Shown one piece after another: positions 33,561 through 42,067 of a stretch of DNA of 49,969 nucleotides. Each line of letters starts with the position of its first letter. Position 1 is the stretch's first letter. Made by a program: the position numbers and the translations under genes. The notes under the pieces were generated by a model, which saw only the letters and a list, made by a program, of their open reading frames with translations, was not told the DNA's origin and did not search any database. The stretch spans positions 1 through 49,969 of the forward strand of contig JAMFRW010000032.1 of NCBI GenBank assembly GCA_026224975.1. Reading direction: 5' to 3'. Source of the stretch: Rhodoferax sp. Its GTDB lineage: Bacteria > Pseudomonadota > Gammaproteobacteria > Burkholderiales > Burkholderiaceae_C.

Positions 33561-34687
33561 ACCTTCAGCTTTTCGAGCGCGTTCGCCACCGTCTGCACCG
33601 TGCGGTCGACGTTGCCCAGCTTGTCGAGGCCGAAGAGGCCGAGACGGAAGGTCGAGAAATCCGCACCTTCGTCGCACTGCAGCGGCACGCCGGCCGCCGT
33701 TTGCAGGCCGAGCGCGGCGAAGGCCTTGCTGCTCTTGATGTCCGGATCGGTGGTGTAGCTGACCACCACGCCGGGCGACTGCCAGCCCTCGGCCGCCACG
33801 CTTGCAAAGCCCTTGGCCTGCAGCAGCTCGCGGATGCGACGGCCCTGGGTCCATTGCGCTTGCCGCAACACTTCGAGCCCGGTGTCCACCGTCTCGCGCA
33901 TGGTGTCGCGCAGGCGCAGCAACGCATCGGTCGGCAGCGTCGTGTGGTAGGCGTGGCCACCGTTTTCGTAGGTTTCCATGATGCCCAGCCAGCGCTTCAG
34001 GTCACAGGCGAAGCTGGTGCTGGTGGTGGTGTCGATGCGCTGGCGCGCGCGTTCGCTCAAGCCGATCAGCGCGCCGCATGGCGAACTGCTCCAGCCCTTT
34101 TGCGGCGCGCTCACCAGCACGTCGACTTCGCAAGCGGCCATGTCGACCCACAGCGCGCCGGAGGCGATGCAGTCGAGCACGAACAAACCGCCGACTTCGT
34201 GCACTGCCGTGCCCACGGCGCGCAGGTAATCGTCGCTCAGCAGCATGCCGCTGGCGGTCTCCACATGCGGCGCGAACACGACGGCAGGCCGCTCGGTGCG
34301 GATGGTGGCAACTACCTCTTCGATCGGCGCCGGTGCGAACGGCGCTGTGGAGCCGGTGCCGGTGCGGCGCGCCTTCAGCACGATCTCTTGCGACGGGATC
34401 TGCCCCATCTCGAAGATCTGCGACCAGCGGTAGCTGAACCAGCCGTTGCGCAGCACGAGCACCTTTTGTTTCGTCGCGAACTGGCGCGCCACCGCTTCCA
34501 TGCCGTAGCTGCCGCTGCCGGGCACCATCACCGCCGAATGGGCGTGGTAGACCTGCTTGAGCAGGGCCGAGATGTCGCGCATCACGCCCTGGAACCTGGC
34601 GCTCATGTGGTTCAACGAGCGGTCGGTGTAGACCACCGAAAACTCGAGCAGGCCGTCGGGGTCGACGTTGGGTAGCAATCCGGGCAT
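33557..34687 (-). CDS. Class V aminotransferase family protein (PLP-dependent)
   Basis: A 376-residue PLP enzyme of the class V group (alanine-glyoxylate/serine-pyruvate aminotransferase relatives). HAHSAVMVPGSGSYGMEAVARQ near residue 50 and VLDCIASGALWVDMAACEVDVLVSAPQKGW near 180, with Lys in PQKGW as the PLP lysine, are characteristic. ATG 34687 is chosen because AGGAGA precedes it at good spacing; the frame is open upstream to 34768. It would transfer an amino group between an amino acid and glyoxylate or pyruvate in the cytoplasm. It lies between the sulfur island and the second signalling operon with no clear link to either. Confidence 0.88.
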   Translation of the reverse strand: MPGLLPNVDPDGLLEFSVVYTDRSLNHMSARFQGVMRDISALLKQVYHAHSAVMVPGSGSYGMEAVARQFATKQKVLVLRNGWFSYRWSQIFEMGQIPSQEIVLKARRTGTGSTAPFAPAPIEEVVATIRTERPAVVFAPHVETASGMLLSDDYLRAVGTAVHEVGGLFVLDCIASGALWVDMAACEVDVLVSAPQKGWSSSPCGALIGLSERARQRIDTTTSTSFACDLKRWLGIMETYENGGHAYHTTLPTDALLRLRDTMRETVDTGLEVLRQAQWTQGRRIRELLQAKGFASVAAEGWQSPGVVVSYTTDPDIKSSKAFAALGLQTAAGVPLQCDEGADFSTFRLGLFGLDKLGNVDRTVQTVANALEKLKV

Positions 34688-34785
34688 GGTGTCTCCTAAG
34701 GGCCGCTCGTTCGGCGGACAGTCGCGAATCGGCTCGCTGGCGGCGCAAGGCTTCTCCCTGCGCTGCAATGGCTAGCCACTGGCCC

Positions 34786-36081
34786 CTATTGTGCCGCGGA
34801 GGCCGCTCGTTTGACGTACAGCGTCAAGGTCAGGCGATCGCGCAGTTCGTAGCGCCGGATGCGCGCGATCAGGTCTGCCGTCAAGGCTTGATCGGCGGCG
34901 AGCAAGATGACGCCTTCGACCGAGACCAGGTCACGGGCCAGCACCATGCCTGGCTTCAAGCCGCCACTGCCCACAGCGATCGGCGGCTCGGCGGCGCGCG
35001 GTGTTGCTTCCACGGCGACTTGCAAGAAGGCGTCGACCACCTCCGGGTCGAACATGGTGCCGCGTGCTCGCGCGATCAGGGTTCTGGCTTCGGCGGCATC
35101 GAGGCGTGCGCCGAGGTGGCCGGATTGCAGATCGACGTAGGTCTCGGCGATCGCCAGAATCCGCGCAGCCAACGGGATGTCGTCGCCGGCCACACCGTCC
35201 GGGAATCCCTTGCCGTCGTGGCGTTCGTGGTGCGCACGGATCAGCGCGGCGACTGCCTGCATGTCGTCCAACTGCATCAAGGCGTGCTCACCCACCACGG
35301 GATGCTTGCGGTAGAGCGACTGTTCTTCCTCCGACATGCGAGGCACCGATCGCGCCAGCAAGGCGTCGGAGAGGCCGATGTGGCCGATGTCGTGCAGCAG
35401 CCCGGCCACGAACAGATCCTGCAGGCCGGCCTCCGACACGCCCATTGCCCGCCCCGTGCGACGGGCCAGGTCGGCCACGCGCCTGGAATGACCCATGAGC
35501 TGGCCGTCCCGCAGTTCGAGCAAATGCGAGAAGACCTTGATGGACGCCAGATAACTCTTCTTCAACTTGTCATTCGCCTGCGACAGCTCGCCAGTGCGCT
35601 CCACCACCTTCTGCTCGAGGCTCGCATTGAGCCGCGTCAGCTCGGTGTTCTGTGCGGCGGTCAGCGCTTCCAGGCGTTCTTTCTCGTGTCGAAGGAACTG
35701 GCGCTCGAAGGCCTCGCGCACTGCCAGCAGCAGTTCCTCGTCGTTCCAGGGCTTGGTGAGGTATCGATAGACCTCCCCGTGGTTGATGGCCGCAACGGTC
35801 GAGTGCACATCGGCGTACCCGGTGAGCAGCATTCGGGTCGCGGCCGGCCAACGAGTGCGCACCTGTTCCAGCAACTGGGCACCGTCCATCCCGGGCATCC
35901 GCATGTCGGAGATGACGAGATCGATGGTCTCGGTCTCCAGCAGTTTCAGCGCTTCGACCCCGCCTTCCGCCGTCAGCAGCCGATACCCGCTGCCGCGGAA
36001 CAGGCGCCGCAGCGAAGAAAGAATGTTCGGCTCGTCGTCGACGCACAGCAAGGTCCGCTCGCCCGCTTCAGAAGACTGCAT
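34786..36081 (-). CDS. Receiver-HD-GYP protein (RpfG-type cyclic-di-GMP phosphodiesterase)
   Basis: A 431-residue response regulator. The receiver (about 8-125) has Asp59 (VISDMRMPGMDG), Thr in LLTGYA and Lys in YLTKPW; a coiled coil (about 130-175) links it to an HD-GYP domain with GLLHDIGHIG (His230-Asp231) and HHERHDGKGFPDG (284-296), a GFP form of the GYP motif. The following AIAETYVDL differs from the usual AxxDxYDA. A C-terminal segment GLKPGMVLARDL is typical for this group. HD-GYP proteins hydrolyse cyclic di-GMP. The soluble kinase encoded three bases upstream is its likely phosphate donor. Confidence 0.9.
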   Translation of the reverse strand: MQSSEAGERTLLCVDDEPNILSSLRRLFRGSGYRLLTAEGGVEALKLLETETIDLVISDMRMPGMDGAQLLEQVRTRWPAATRMLLTGYADVHSTVAAINHGEVYRYLTKPWNDEELLLAVREAFERQFLRHEKERLEALTAAQNTELTRLNASLEQKVVERTGELSQANDKLKKSYLASIKVFSHLLELRDGQLMGHSRRVADLARRTGRAMGVSEAGLQDLFVAGLLHDIGHIGLSDALLARSVPRMSEEEQSLYRKHPVVGEHALMQLDDMQAVAALIRAHHERHDGKGFPDGVAGDDIPLAARILAIAETYVDLQSGHLGARLDAAEARTLIARARGTMFDPEVVDAFLQVAVEATPRAAEPPIAVGSGGLKPGMVLARDLVSVEGVILLAADQALTADLIARIRRYELRDRLTLTLYVKRAASAAQ

Positions 36082-36084
36082 GGC

Positions 36085-37038
36085 TCAGGACTCCGTGGCC
36101 GACGGGACGACGGGCCGGATCGCGCGCACGATCGGCAGCACCACGCGGAAGGTCGTGCCGACGCCGAGTTCGCTCTCGACCTCGATCTGCCCATCGTGCT
36201 TCTTGACGATGCCATACGACAGCGAGAGCCCGAGTCCGGTGCCCTTGCCGACGGGTTTGGTCGTGAAGAACGGGTCGAAGATGCGGGCCTGGTTCTCACG
36301 CGAGATGCCGCTGCCGTTGTCGTGCACCTCGACCCAGACATGGGTGTCGCGCACACCGGTGCGAACCGTGATGGCGCCACGCTCCGCCTGGATCGCGTGC
36401 GCGGCGTTGACGAGCAGGTTCATGAAGACCTGGTTCAACTCCGAAGGCAGGCATTCGACGTCGGGAATCGCCCCGTATTCCTTCGTCACCTCGGCCTTGT
36501 ACTTGATCTCGTTCGCGACGATGCTCAAGGTCGAATCGATGCCGTGGTGCAGGTCGGCCATGACCCATTCCTGGCTCGTGTCGACGCGAGAGAAATCCTT
36601 CAGGTTCTGGACGATGGTGCGCACGCGGGTGATGCCTTCCTTCGACTCGGCCATCAACGTGGGAATGTCCTCCTTCAAATACTCGATTTCGTTCTCTTCG
36701 CGCAGCGCCTTCAACAACGCGGCGCGCGGCGTACCGGCCAGATCGACCTCCGCCGCCTCGTAGGCGTTCAGCATGTCGAAGAGGCGCGCCATGTATTTCT
36801 CCAAGGTGCCGAAGTTGGAGAAGATGTAGCCGATCGGGTTGTTGATCTCGTGCGCGACGCCTGCGGCGAGTTGCCCGATCGACGCGAGCTTCTCCGACTG
36901 CATGAGCTTGTCTTGCGCATCCCGCAACTGGGCATTCAGTTCCTTGAGTTCGTCGTTGGCGCGCAGCAATTCACGCACACGTTCCGCTTCGCCGGCGTTC
37001 GAGGTGTCGATGGCGTTCTCCGTGGGTTGGCCGAACAT
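36085..37038 (-). CDS. Soluble sensor histidine kinase
   Basis: A 317-residue kinase without membrane helices or a recognised sensor domain. A coiled coil (about 17-50) leads into the HisKA helix with His63 in GVAHEINNPIGY; an insert with the helical LKEDIPTLMAESKEGI follows, then HATPase with N-box MNLLVNAAHAIQ, G1 DNGSGI, and G2 GKGTGLGLS. It is cytoplasmic and must receive its signal from a partner, possibly the HDOD or PAS-containing proteins of the same operon. It sits between the HDOD gene and the HD-GYP gene with three-base gaps, which strongly supports one mRNA and a common pathway. Confidence 0.92.
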   Translation of the reverse strand: MFGQPTENAIDTSNAGEAERVRELLRANDELKELNAQLRDAQDKLMQSEKLASIGQLAAGVAHEINNPIGYIFSNFGTLEKYMARLFDMLNAYEAAEVDLAGTPRAALLKALREENEIEYLKEDIPTLMAESKEGITRVRTIVQNLKDFSRVDTSQEWVMADLHHGIDSTLSIVANEIKYKAEVTKEYGAIPDVECLPSELNQVFMNLLVNAAHAIQAERGAITVRTGVRDTHVWVEVHDNGSGISRENQARIFDPFFTTKPVGKGTGLGLSLSYGIVKKHDGQIEVESELGVGTTFRVVLPIVRAIRPVVPSATES

Positions 37039-37041
37039 GAT

Positions 37042-37887
37042 CTAGCCGAAGAGCGCCGCACAAAGGGCGCCATGCGGTGCTAGCGTCTGCGCGAAAACCC
37101 GCTGGCATTTGATCTCGTCCAGGCCCAGCCGCGTCCACGCGGTCATCGACAGCAGCGGGACGGCATCCCCTTCGAGCTTGGACAGATCGAGCGCGTGGGC
37201 GATGTTGTCCGCGACATGCACCAGGTCGCTCAGGCTCGGCCTCGCGTCGGCTTCGTCGGGTGGCTCGTGATGGCCGGCAATGGCTGCCACGAGTTTGGGC
37301 GAAAAATGCCATTGTTCCGTGATCAGCCTGCCGATCGCCGCATGATCGGTTCCGAGCACCGCGCGCTCGGCTTCCAGCGACGGGCAATCGTGCGCGCGTT
37401 GGTGCGCCACGACTTGCGAGAACTGCTCTGCGAACGCGCTGGCCAGCACGAGGCGGCCGACATCGTGCAGCAGCCCGAGTGTGAACGCCATCCCTTCCTC
37501 GAAGCCGGTTTCTCGCGCGATGGCCGCGCTGCACAGTGCGGTGGCGAGGGAATGCCGCCAGAACGCGTCGAAGTCGAGCATCCCGTCGCCCCGGCCGAAA
37601 TGCTCGGCCAGCACCGCGGCGATGGCGATGTTGCGGATGGTACGGAGGCCCAGGACCGTGGCAGCATCGGCGACCGACGTGATCTCGCGCGACATGCCGT
37701 AGAACGAGGAATTGGCCAGGCGCAAGGTTTTGGCGACCAGCGCCTGATCGTTCGAAATCTTGTCGGCCAATTGCTCCGCGCTCGTCGATTCCTTGTCGAG
37801 CGACTCGATCAGTTCGATCACCAGAGCCGGTAGCGCGGGCAGTTCGCGCACACGGGCGAGCACGTCGTTCACGCTCAGCGGGCTCAT
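37042..37887 (-). CDS. HDOD domain protein
   Basis: A 281-residue protein made largely of an HDOD domain, a metal-free relative of HD phosphohydrolases found in signalling: LPALPALVIELIESLDKESTSAEQLADKISNDQALVAKTLRLANSSFYG is the classical opening, followed by LGLRTIRNIAIAAVLAEHF, the helix with FWRHSLATALCSAAIA and GLLHDVGRLVLA. HDOD proteins act as adaptors that gather signalling partners and often sit beside kinases and cyclic-di-GMP enzymes. Its ATG overlaps the stop of the 70-residue gene (ATGA). It is followed by the soluble kinase, so it may be that kinase's input or scaffold. Confidence 0.9.
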   Translation of the reverse strand: MSPLSVNDVLARVRELPALPALVIELIESLDKESTSAEQLADKISNDQALVAKTLRLANSSFYGMSREITSVADAATVLGLRTIRNIAIAAVLAEHFGRGDGMLDFDAFWRHSLATALCSAAIARETGFEEGMAFTLGLLHDVGRLVLASAFAEQFSQVVAHQRAHDCPSLEAERAVLGTDHAAIGRLITEQWHFSPKLVAAIAGHHEPPDEADARPSLSDLVHVADNIAHALDLSKLEGDAVPLLSMTAWTRLGLDEIKCQRVFAQTLAPHGALCAALFG

Positions 37888-38096
37888 GGCGCGCTCGCGC
37901 CACGGCAGGCGGGGACCAGGTGCAGCAGCGGGTTGACCTGGCCCGCTCGCAAGGCATGGCGAAAGAGATGATGCAGCCTGGCCTCGTCCGACGCTTTGCG
38001 CTCGTCGGTGGCGGGCGCGGCGGGCGCGTCGATGGCCGGTCGACCCATCGGGTGGGCCTCGGGACGCGCGTCGAGCGCAGAGGTCGGATGGAACAT
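37884..38096 (-). CDS. 70-residue protein of unknown function in the cyclic-di-GMP operon
   Basis: A small gene with a very good ribosome binding site (GAGGAGG seven bases before ATG 38096), beginning 17 bases after the stop of the EAL gene and ending in a four-base overlap (ATGA) with the HDOD gene. The product has an Ala/Pro-rich N-terminal half and an amphipathic helical part (ARLHHLFRHALRAGQVNPLLHLVPA). No signal peptide or membrane helix is seen. Position and coupling suggest it is made in step with the HDOD protein. I do not recognise the family. It might be a small adaptor. Confidence 0.7.
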   Translation of the reverse strand: MFHPTSALDARPEAHPMGRPAIDAPAAPATDERKASDEARLHHLFRHALRAGQVNPLLHLVPACRGASAP

Positions 38097-38112
38097 GGTG
38101 GTCCTCCTCGGG

Positions 38113-41046
38113 TCAGTGCGGCAGTTCCGGTGTCAGCACCAGAAGCTTGCCTTGGGAACGTGCGGCGGGGCTCATCGCGCGGCAGACAGCCTGGTAACGA
38201 CGGCCGCCCAGGTCGATGCGATGTGCCACCCCGTCGCCCTCCGCCCAGATCGGGCGCAAGGCCGCGGGCAGCGCTTCGTCGGCCTGGCGGCCGAGCATGG
38301 CGGCGGCGGATGGGAACAGATCGTGCGCGTCGTCGTTGAGAAACGCCACCATGCCGCTCGCGTCCACACCGATCAAAGGGGCAGGAATGCGGTGCAGCAG
38401 GTCTTGCGAGACGAGCAGGCTGGTCTGCTCGCGGTCGTGTCGCTCGCGTTGCTGTCGCAGCAGGCTCTCGAGTCGCACATTGACGGACTCCAGTTGCTGG
38501 TGCGCCGTCTTCACGGCGACGCCCAGCCGCCGGTTTTCGTCGGACAACTCCTTGTGCTCGAACGCCTCTTCGATGTGGATGCAGAGCCGGTCGTCGTCCC
38601 ACGGTTTGGTGAGGAACTTGTAGATCGCACCTTCGTTGACCGCGTCGGTGATCGACTGCAACTCGGTGTACCCCGAGAGCACCATGCGGACCGTGTCGGG
38701 GTAGAGGACCTTGGCGCGCCGCAGGAACTCCACGCCGGTCATGCCCGGCATCCGTTGGTCCGACAGGATCACATCCACCGGGTGTTCGGCCAGGCGCTGG
38801 AGTCCCTGCGCTCCCGAATTGGCGCTGACGACGTTGTATCCCTTGCCCCGCAGCAGCCGTTTCAATGCCGACACGATGTTGTCCTCGTCATCGACCAGCA
38901 GCAGGGTGCGTTTGCGCATGCGGCGCGCCAACAGATGCTCGGGCAGTTGGCGCCGCTCTCTCGACAACTCTGCCACGGCGTCGGCCGAGACCGGCCGGCT
39001 GAAGAAGTAGCCTTGCATCTGGTCGCAACCGTTGGCGATCAACAAGGCGACCTGTCCCTCGGTCTCGACCCCTTCGGCCAATACCTTCTTCTGAAGGCTG
39101 TGGGCCATGGTGATCACCGCGCGCGTCATCGAGACGTCCTGCGGTGCCGCCGACACGTCGTGCACGAACGAACGGTCGATCTTGACCACATCGATCGGCA
39201 GGGTTCTCAGGTAGCTGAGGTTGGAGTAGCCGGTGCCGAAGTCGTCGAGGGAAATCTCCACGCCGATCGCGCGCATGTCCTCGAGGGTGCGCGCCACGTT
39301 CCCGTGCTCCATCATCAGAACACTCTCGGTGATCTCCAGACCAAGACTCGATGGCGCGAGGCCCGTCTCGAGCAGGATGGCCTGGATGCGGCCGGAGAGG
39401 TCGGGCTGCTGCAACTGGCGCACCGACAGGTTGACGGCAATGCGCAAGGGCGGCAAGCCGGCGCGCTGCCATGCCACGCCCTGGGCGCAGGCGGTGCGCA
39501 GCACCCATTCGCCGATCGGCAAGATGAGGCCGGTCTCCTCCGCCAGCGGAATGAACTCGACCGGCGACACCTGGCCACGCACGGGATCGTTCCAGCGGAT
39601 CAAGGCTTCGACGCCGATCATCGCGCCGGTCGCCAGATCGAGCTGCGGCTGGTAGAGCAAATAAAACTCGCCGCGCTCCAGGGCACCGCGCATGGCAGCT
39701 TCCCGCGCCAGCTGGTTCGCGGCTTTGCCGTGAACCTCGGCCGAATAGACGCAGACCCCGCTGCCACCTTCCTCGCGGGCACGGTGCATGGCTGCCTCGG
39801 CCTGGTGCAAGAGCTTCTCGGCGACCTGGCCGTCGCGAGGGCACAGCGAGACACCGGCCGCACACCGGATCAGCACCTCCGTGCCGGCGACCACCATCGG
39901 CAGCGCCAAGGCATTCACCAGCGACTGCGACACCGCCACCGCCGTCGGTTCGTCGACATGAACCGCACGGCTCAGCACGACCGCGAAGCGCCCGCTGCCC
40001 ACCTGCGCCAGCATGTCGTCTTCGCCCAGGCATTCTTGCAAGCGTTCGGCCACCATCAACAACAGTTGATCGCCCGCCGCGTAGCCGAGCGATTCGTTGA
40101 CCAGCTGCAACTGGCCGATCTCGAGGATAGCCAGGGCGATCTGGCGCTCGTCGCGCAGCGCCTTGCGAATCGTCTCCGCCACGTGATCGAGCAAGGCCAA
40201 GCGGTTGGGCAGGCGGGTCACGGCATCCGAGCGGGCGAGCAGGTCGCGCTGATGTTCGGCCACGCGCTGGGCGGTCACGTCCTGCAGGATGCCGATCACA
40301 CGCACCACTTCGCCGCTTGCGTCGACTTCTGCAGAGGCGCGGTGAACCACGGTTCGCAGGCCGCCATCGGCATGCACGATGCGGTGTTCGAACTCGCAGG
40401 GAACACCCGGACGAACACCGCTGAGGATCCCGCGCACGAACGCATGCTCGCTACCAGGAACGCGCGCCATCAACCACTCGCCGGAGACGGGCTGGTCGGT
40501 GAACGGCTCGCCGAACACCCGGAACATTCCGGCCGACTGGCTGACGAGGCTGGAGGCCACGTCGTATTCGGACGATCCGATCAGCGCCAGTTCCTCGGTC
40601 TGGGCCAGCAGGCTGCTGCGCCGTTGTTCGGCCGAGACCACGCGTTCGAGCTCGCTGATATCGTGCAAGGTCACCAGGCTGGCCGGTGCGCCGTCGAGAT
40701 GCACCAGCGTGCCCCACAGCCTGGCACCGAAGCTGCTGCCGTCCTTGCGAACACACCGGATGTTGTAGGGCCGGCCCTCGACGCCCGTCAATCGCTGGCG
40801 CAATTCCTCGGCGGCGATCAGGCGATGCTCGGGTGCCACCAAGGTCATGGGGCCGATGCCCGCCAGCAATTCATCGCGCCCGAAACCCACCAGCTCGCAC
40901 AGCCTCGGGTTGACGAAGCGGAACTTGCCGTGCTGCAGCACGAACATCGCCGTCTGCGCGCGCTCGACCAGCATCTTGTAGCTGTCGGGCGGCAACTCGA
41001 AGCTCGCCGCTTCGTTCGGCGAAAGGTGGAGATCGTGCAAAGTCAA
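38113..41046 (-). CDS. PAS-PAS-degenerate GGDEF-EAL-receiver-PAS protein, cyclic-di-GMP phosphodiesterase
   Basis: About 977 residues. Order: two PAS domains (about 20-130 and 150-262), a GGDEF-like domain (270-430) whose motif is degenerate (GSGRF), an EAL domain (about 455-690), a receiver (713-830), a coiled coil and a further PAS-like domain. EAL residues are intact (VEALIRW at about 479-485, VNLSVRQL, EITES, DDFGTGYS, KIDRSF, AEGVET), so phosphodiesterase activity is expected. The receiver has Asp (ILSDQRMPGM), Ser (LSGYT) and Lys (LTKPW). Start is uncertain: the frame is open to GTG 41193, but a 20-bp inverted repeat lies at 41150-41169, so a later start is likely; TTG 41046 has GGAAGAG upstream. 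First gene of the operon. Confidence 0.85.
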   Translation of the reverse strand: MTLHDLHLSPNEAASFELPPDSYKMLVERAQTAMFVLQHGKFRFVNPRLCELVGFGRDELLAGIGPMTLVAPEHRLIAAEELRQRLTGVEGRPYNIRCVRKDGSSFGARLWGTLVHLDGAPASLVTLHDISELERVVSAEQRRSSLLAQTEELALIGSSEYDVASSLVSQSAGMFRVFGEPFTDQPVSGEWLMARVPGSEHAFVRGILSGVRPGVPCEFEHRIVHADGGLRTVVHRASAEVDASGEVVRVIGILQDVTAQRVAEHQRDLLARSDAVTRLPNRLALLDHVAETIRKALRDERQIALAILEIGQLQLVNESLGYAAGDQLLLMVAERLQECLGEDDMLAQVGSGRFAVVLSRAVHVDEPTAVAVSQSLVNALALPMVVAGTEVLIRCAAGVSLCPRDGQVAEKLLHQAEAAMHRAREEGGSGVCVYSAEVHGKAANQLAREAAMRGALERGEFYLLYQPQLDLATGAMIGVEALIRWNDPVRGQVSPVEFIPLAEETGLILPIGEWVLRTACAQGVAWQRAGLPPLRIAVNLSVRQLQQPDLSGRIQAILLETGLAPSSLGLEITESVLMMEHGNVARTLEDMRAIGVEISLDDFGTGYSNLSYLRTLPIDVVKIDRSFVHDVSAAPQDVSMTRAVITMAHSLQKKVLAEGVETEGQVALLIANGCDQMQGYFFSRPVSADAVAELSRERRQLPEHLLARRMRKRTLLLVDDEDNIVSALKRLLRGKGYNVVSANSGAQGLQRLAEHPVDVILSDQRMPGMTGVEFLRRAKVLYPDTVRMVLSGYTELQSITDAVNEGAIYKFLTKPWDDDRLCIHIEEAFEHKELSDENRRLGVAVKTAHQQLESVNVRLESLLRQQRERHDREQTSLLVSQDLLHRIPAPLIGVDASGMVAFLNDDAHDLFPSAAAMLGRQADEALPAALRPIWAEGDGVAHRIDLGGRRYQAVCRAMSPAARSQGKLLVLTPELPH

Positions 41047-41149
41047 GAGGCTCTTCCAGTGATGTATCGCTGAAGCCCCCGACTGCGACTCCGTGTCTGC
41101 GGTGGAGTGTGGAGCGCCGAATTGCGCTGGGGTCTCTCGATGAGACACC

Positions 41150-41169
41150 CTTACGTCAGCGGACGTAAG
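41150..41169. promoter_or_regulatory. 20-bp inverted repeat between divergent genes
   Basis: CTTACGTC (41150-41157) and GACGTAAG (41162-41169) are perfect complements with a four-base spacer. The element lies between the signalling operon (minus strand) and the spermidine-synthase-like gene (plus strand). It is a good operator candidate for either direction. If the EAL gene started at GTG 41193, the element would be inside the coding region, which speaks for a later start. Confidence 0.5.
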
Positions 41170-41254
41170 TGCTTGTTGGTGGGACGATCCCACGGCAGAC
41201 CGGCCTACCCCTCAAAATGCCGCGACACTGCAACCATGCGCCAAGGAGTTTTCA

Positions 41255-42067
41255 TTGTTCGATGATGGTGGTCCCTTTACCGACGCCGACAAGGTTCGGC
41301 CCTTCGTCTACGAAGACGCGCGCAGCGTGGCGATGCACTTCGACATCTCGGCCACGCAGAGCCGCATGCGGCGCGACGACCCGCATCGGCTGGAACTCGA
41401 CTACACGCGCGCCATGGCGGGCTTTCTGCTGCTGCAGCCGGAGCCCGAGGCCATCCTCGCGATCGGCCTGGGCGGCGGCTCGCTGCCCAAGTATTGCCAC
41501 AAGCACCTGCCCTCGGCACACATCACCGTGGTCGAAATCAACCCGCATGTGATCGCGATGCGCGATACCTTTTGCGTGCCGCCCGATGGCGAGCGCTTCA
41601 GAGTGGTGTGCGACGATGGCGCCCGCTTCGTGAGCGAGACCGAAGCCAGCGAAACCAAAAACGGCTACGACGTGATCCTGGTCGATGGCTTCACCTACGA
41701 CGGCCAGCCGGAGCAGCTCTGCAGCCTGGCCTTCTACGACGCGTGCCGAACCGCCCTCACCCCGAACGGTGTGCTGGTGGTCAACATGCACGAGGAGCTG
41801 CCGATGAGCGACCTGCTGTGCGACCGCATCGCCACCGCCTTCGGCCCGGCCCTGCTGAGCGTCCACGCCGATGGCGGCTCCAACCGCGTCGTGCTGGCCT
41901 GCACCGCGCCCATGCTGGAAGCATGCATTGCAGAGTTCTCGGCCCGCTGGCAGGCGCTGGCGCCGGTGCACCAGCAGACCTTGCGGGTGAATGCCCCGCG
42001 CCTGGCGCGTGCCCTGGGTTGCAGGGACGCGCCCGCGCGGGAGCAGAACACTCAGGGCGGTGCCTGA
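41255..42067 (+). CDS. Spermidine synthase-like methyltransferase-fold protein
   Basis: A 270-residue protein of the spermidine-synthase superfamily. The cofactor-binding strand-loop is ILAIGLGGGSLPKYCHKHLP at about residues 67-86, followed by VVEINPHVI (acidic residue for the ligand) and DVILVDGFTYDG. It lacks the N-terminal membrane part of the large fused versions. The role may be transfer of an aminopropyl group, but many such stand-alone members have unknown substrates. The start is TTG 41255 preceded by AAGGAG at seven bases, the only well-placed ribosome binding site; no ATG fits. It is divergent from the signalling operon, and its end overlaps the convergent cytochrome gene by 16 bases. 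Confidence 0.85.
   Translation: MFDDGGPFTDADKVRPFVYEDARSVAMHFDISATQSRMRRDDPHRLELDYTRAMAGFLLLQPEPEAILAIGLGGGSLPKYCHKHLPSAHITVVEINPHVIAMRDTFCVPPDGERFRVVCDDGARFVSETEASETKNGYDVILVDGFTYDGQPEQLCSLAFYDACRTALTPNGVLVVNMHEELPMSDLLCDRIATAFGPALLSVHADGGSNRVVLACTAPMLEACIAEFSARWQALAPVHQQTLRVNAPRLARALGCRDAPAREQNTQGGA

Noticed and set aside
34768-37083. A 771-codon open frame opposite the HD-GYP and kinase genes
   Set aside because: Low-complexity translation and no family features; the minus strand carries intact catalytic motifs.
34786-41046. An H-NOX nitric oxide sensing system
   Set aside because: Kinase and phosphodiesterase regulators resemble that wiring, but no H-NOX haem protein is encoded here.
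37996-41073. A 3-kb open frame on the plus strand opposite the EAL gene
   Set aside because: It is a by-product of high GC codon bias: the product is His/Arg/Gln-rich without domains, while the minus-strand frame encodes recognisable PAS, EAL and receiver domains.
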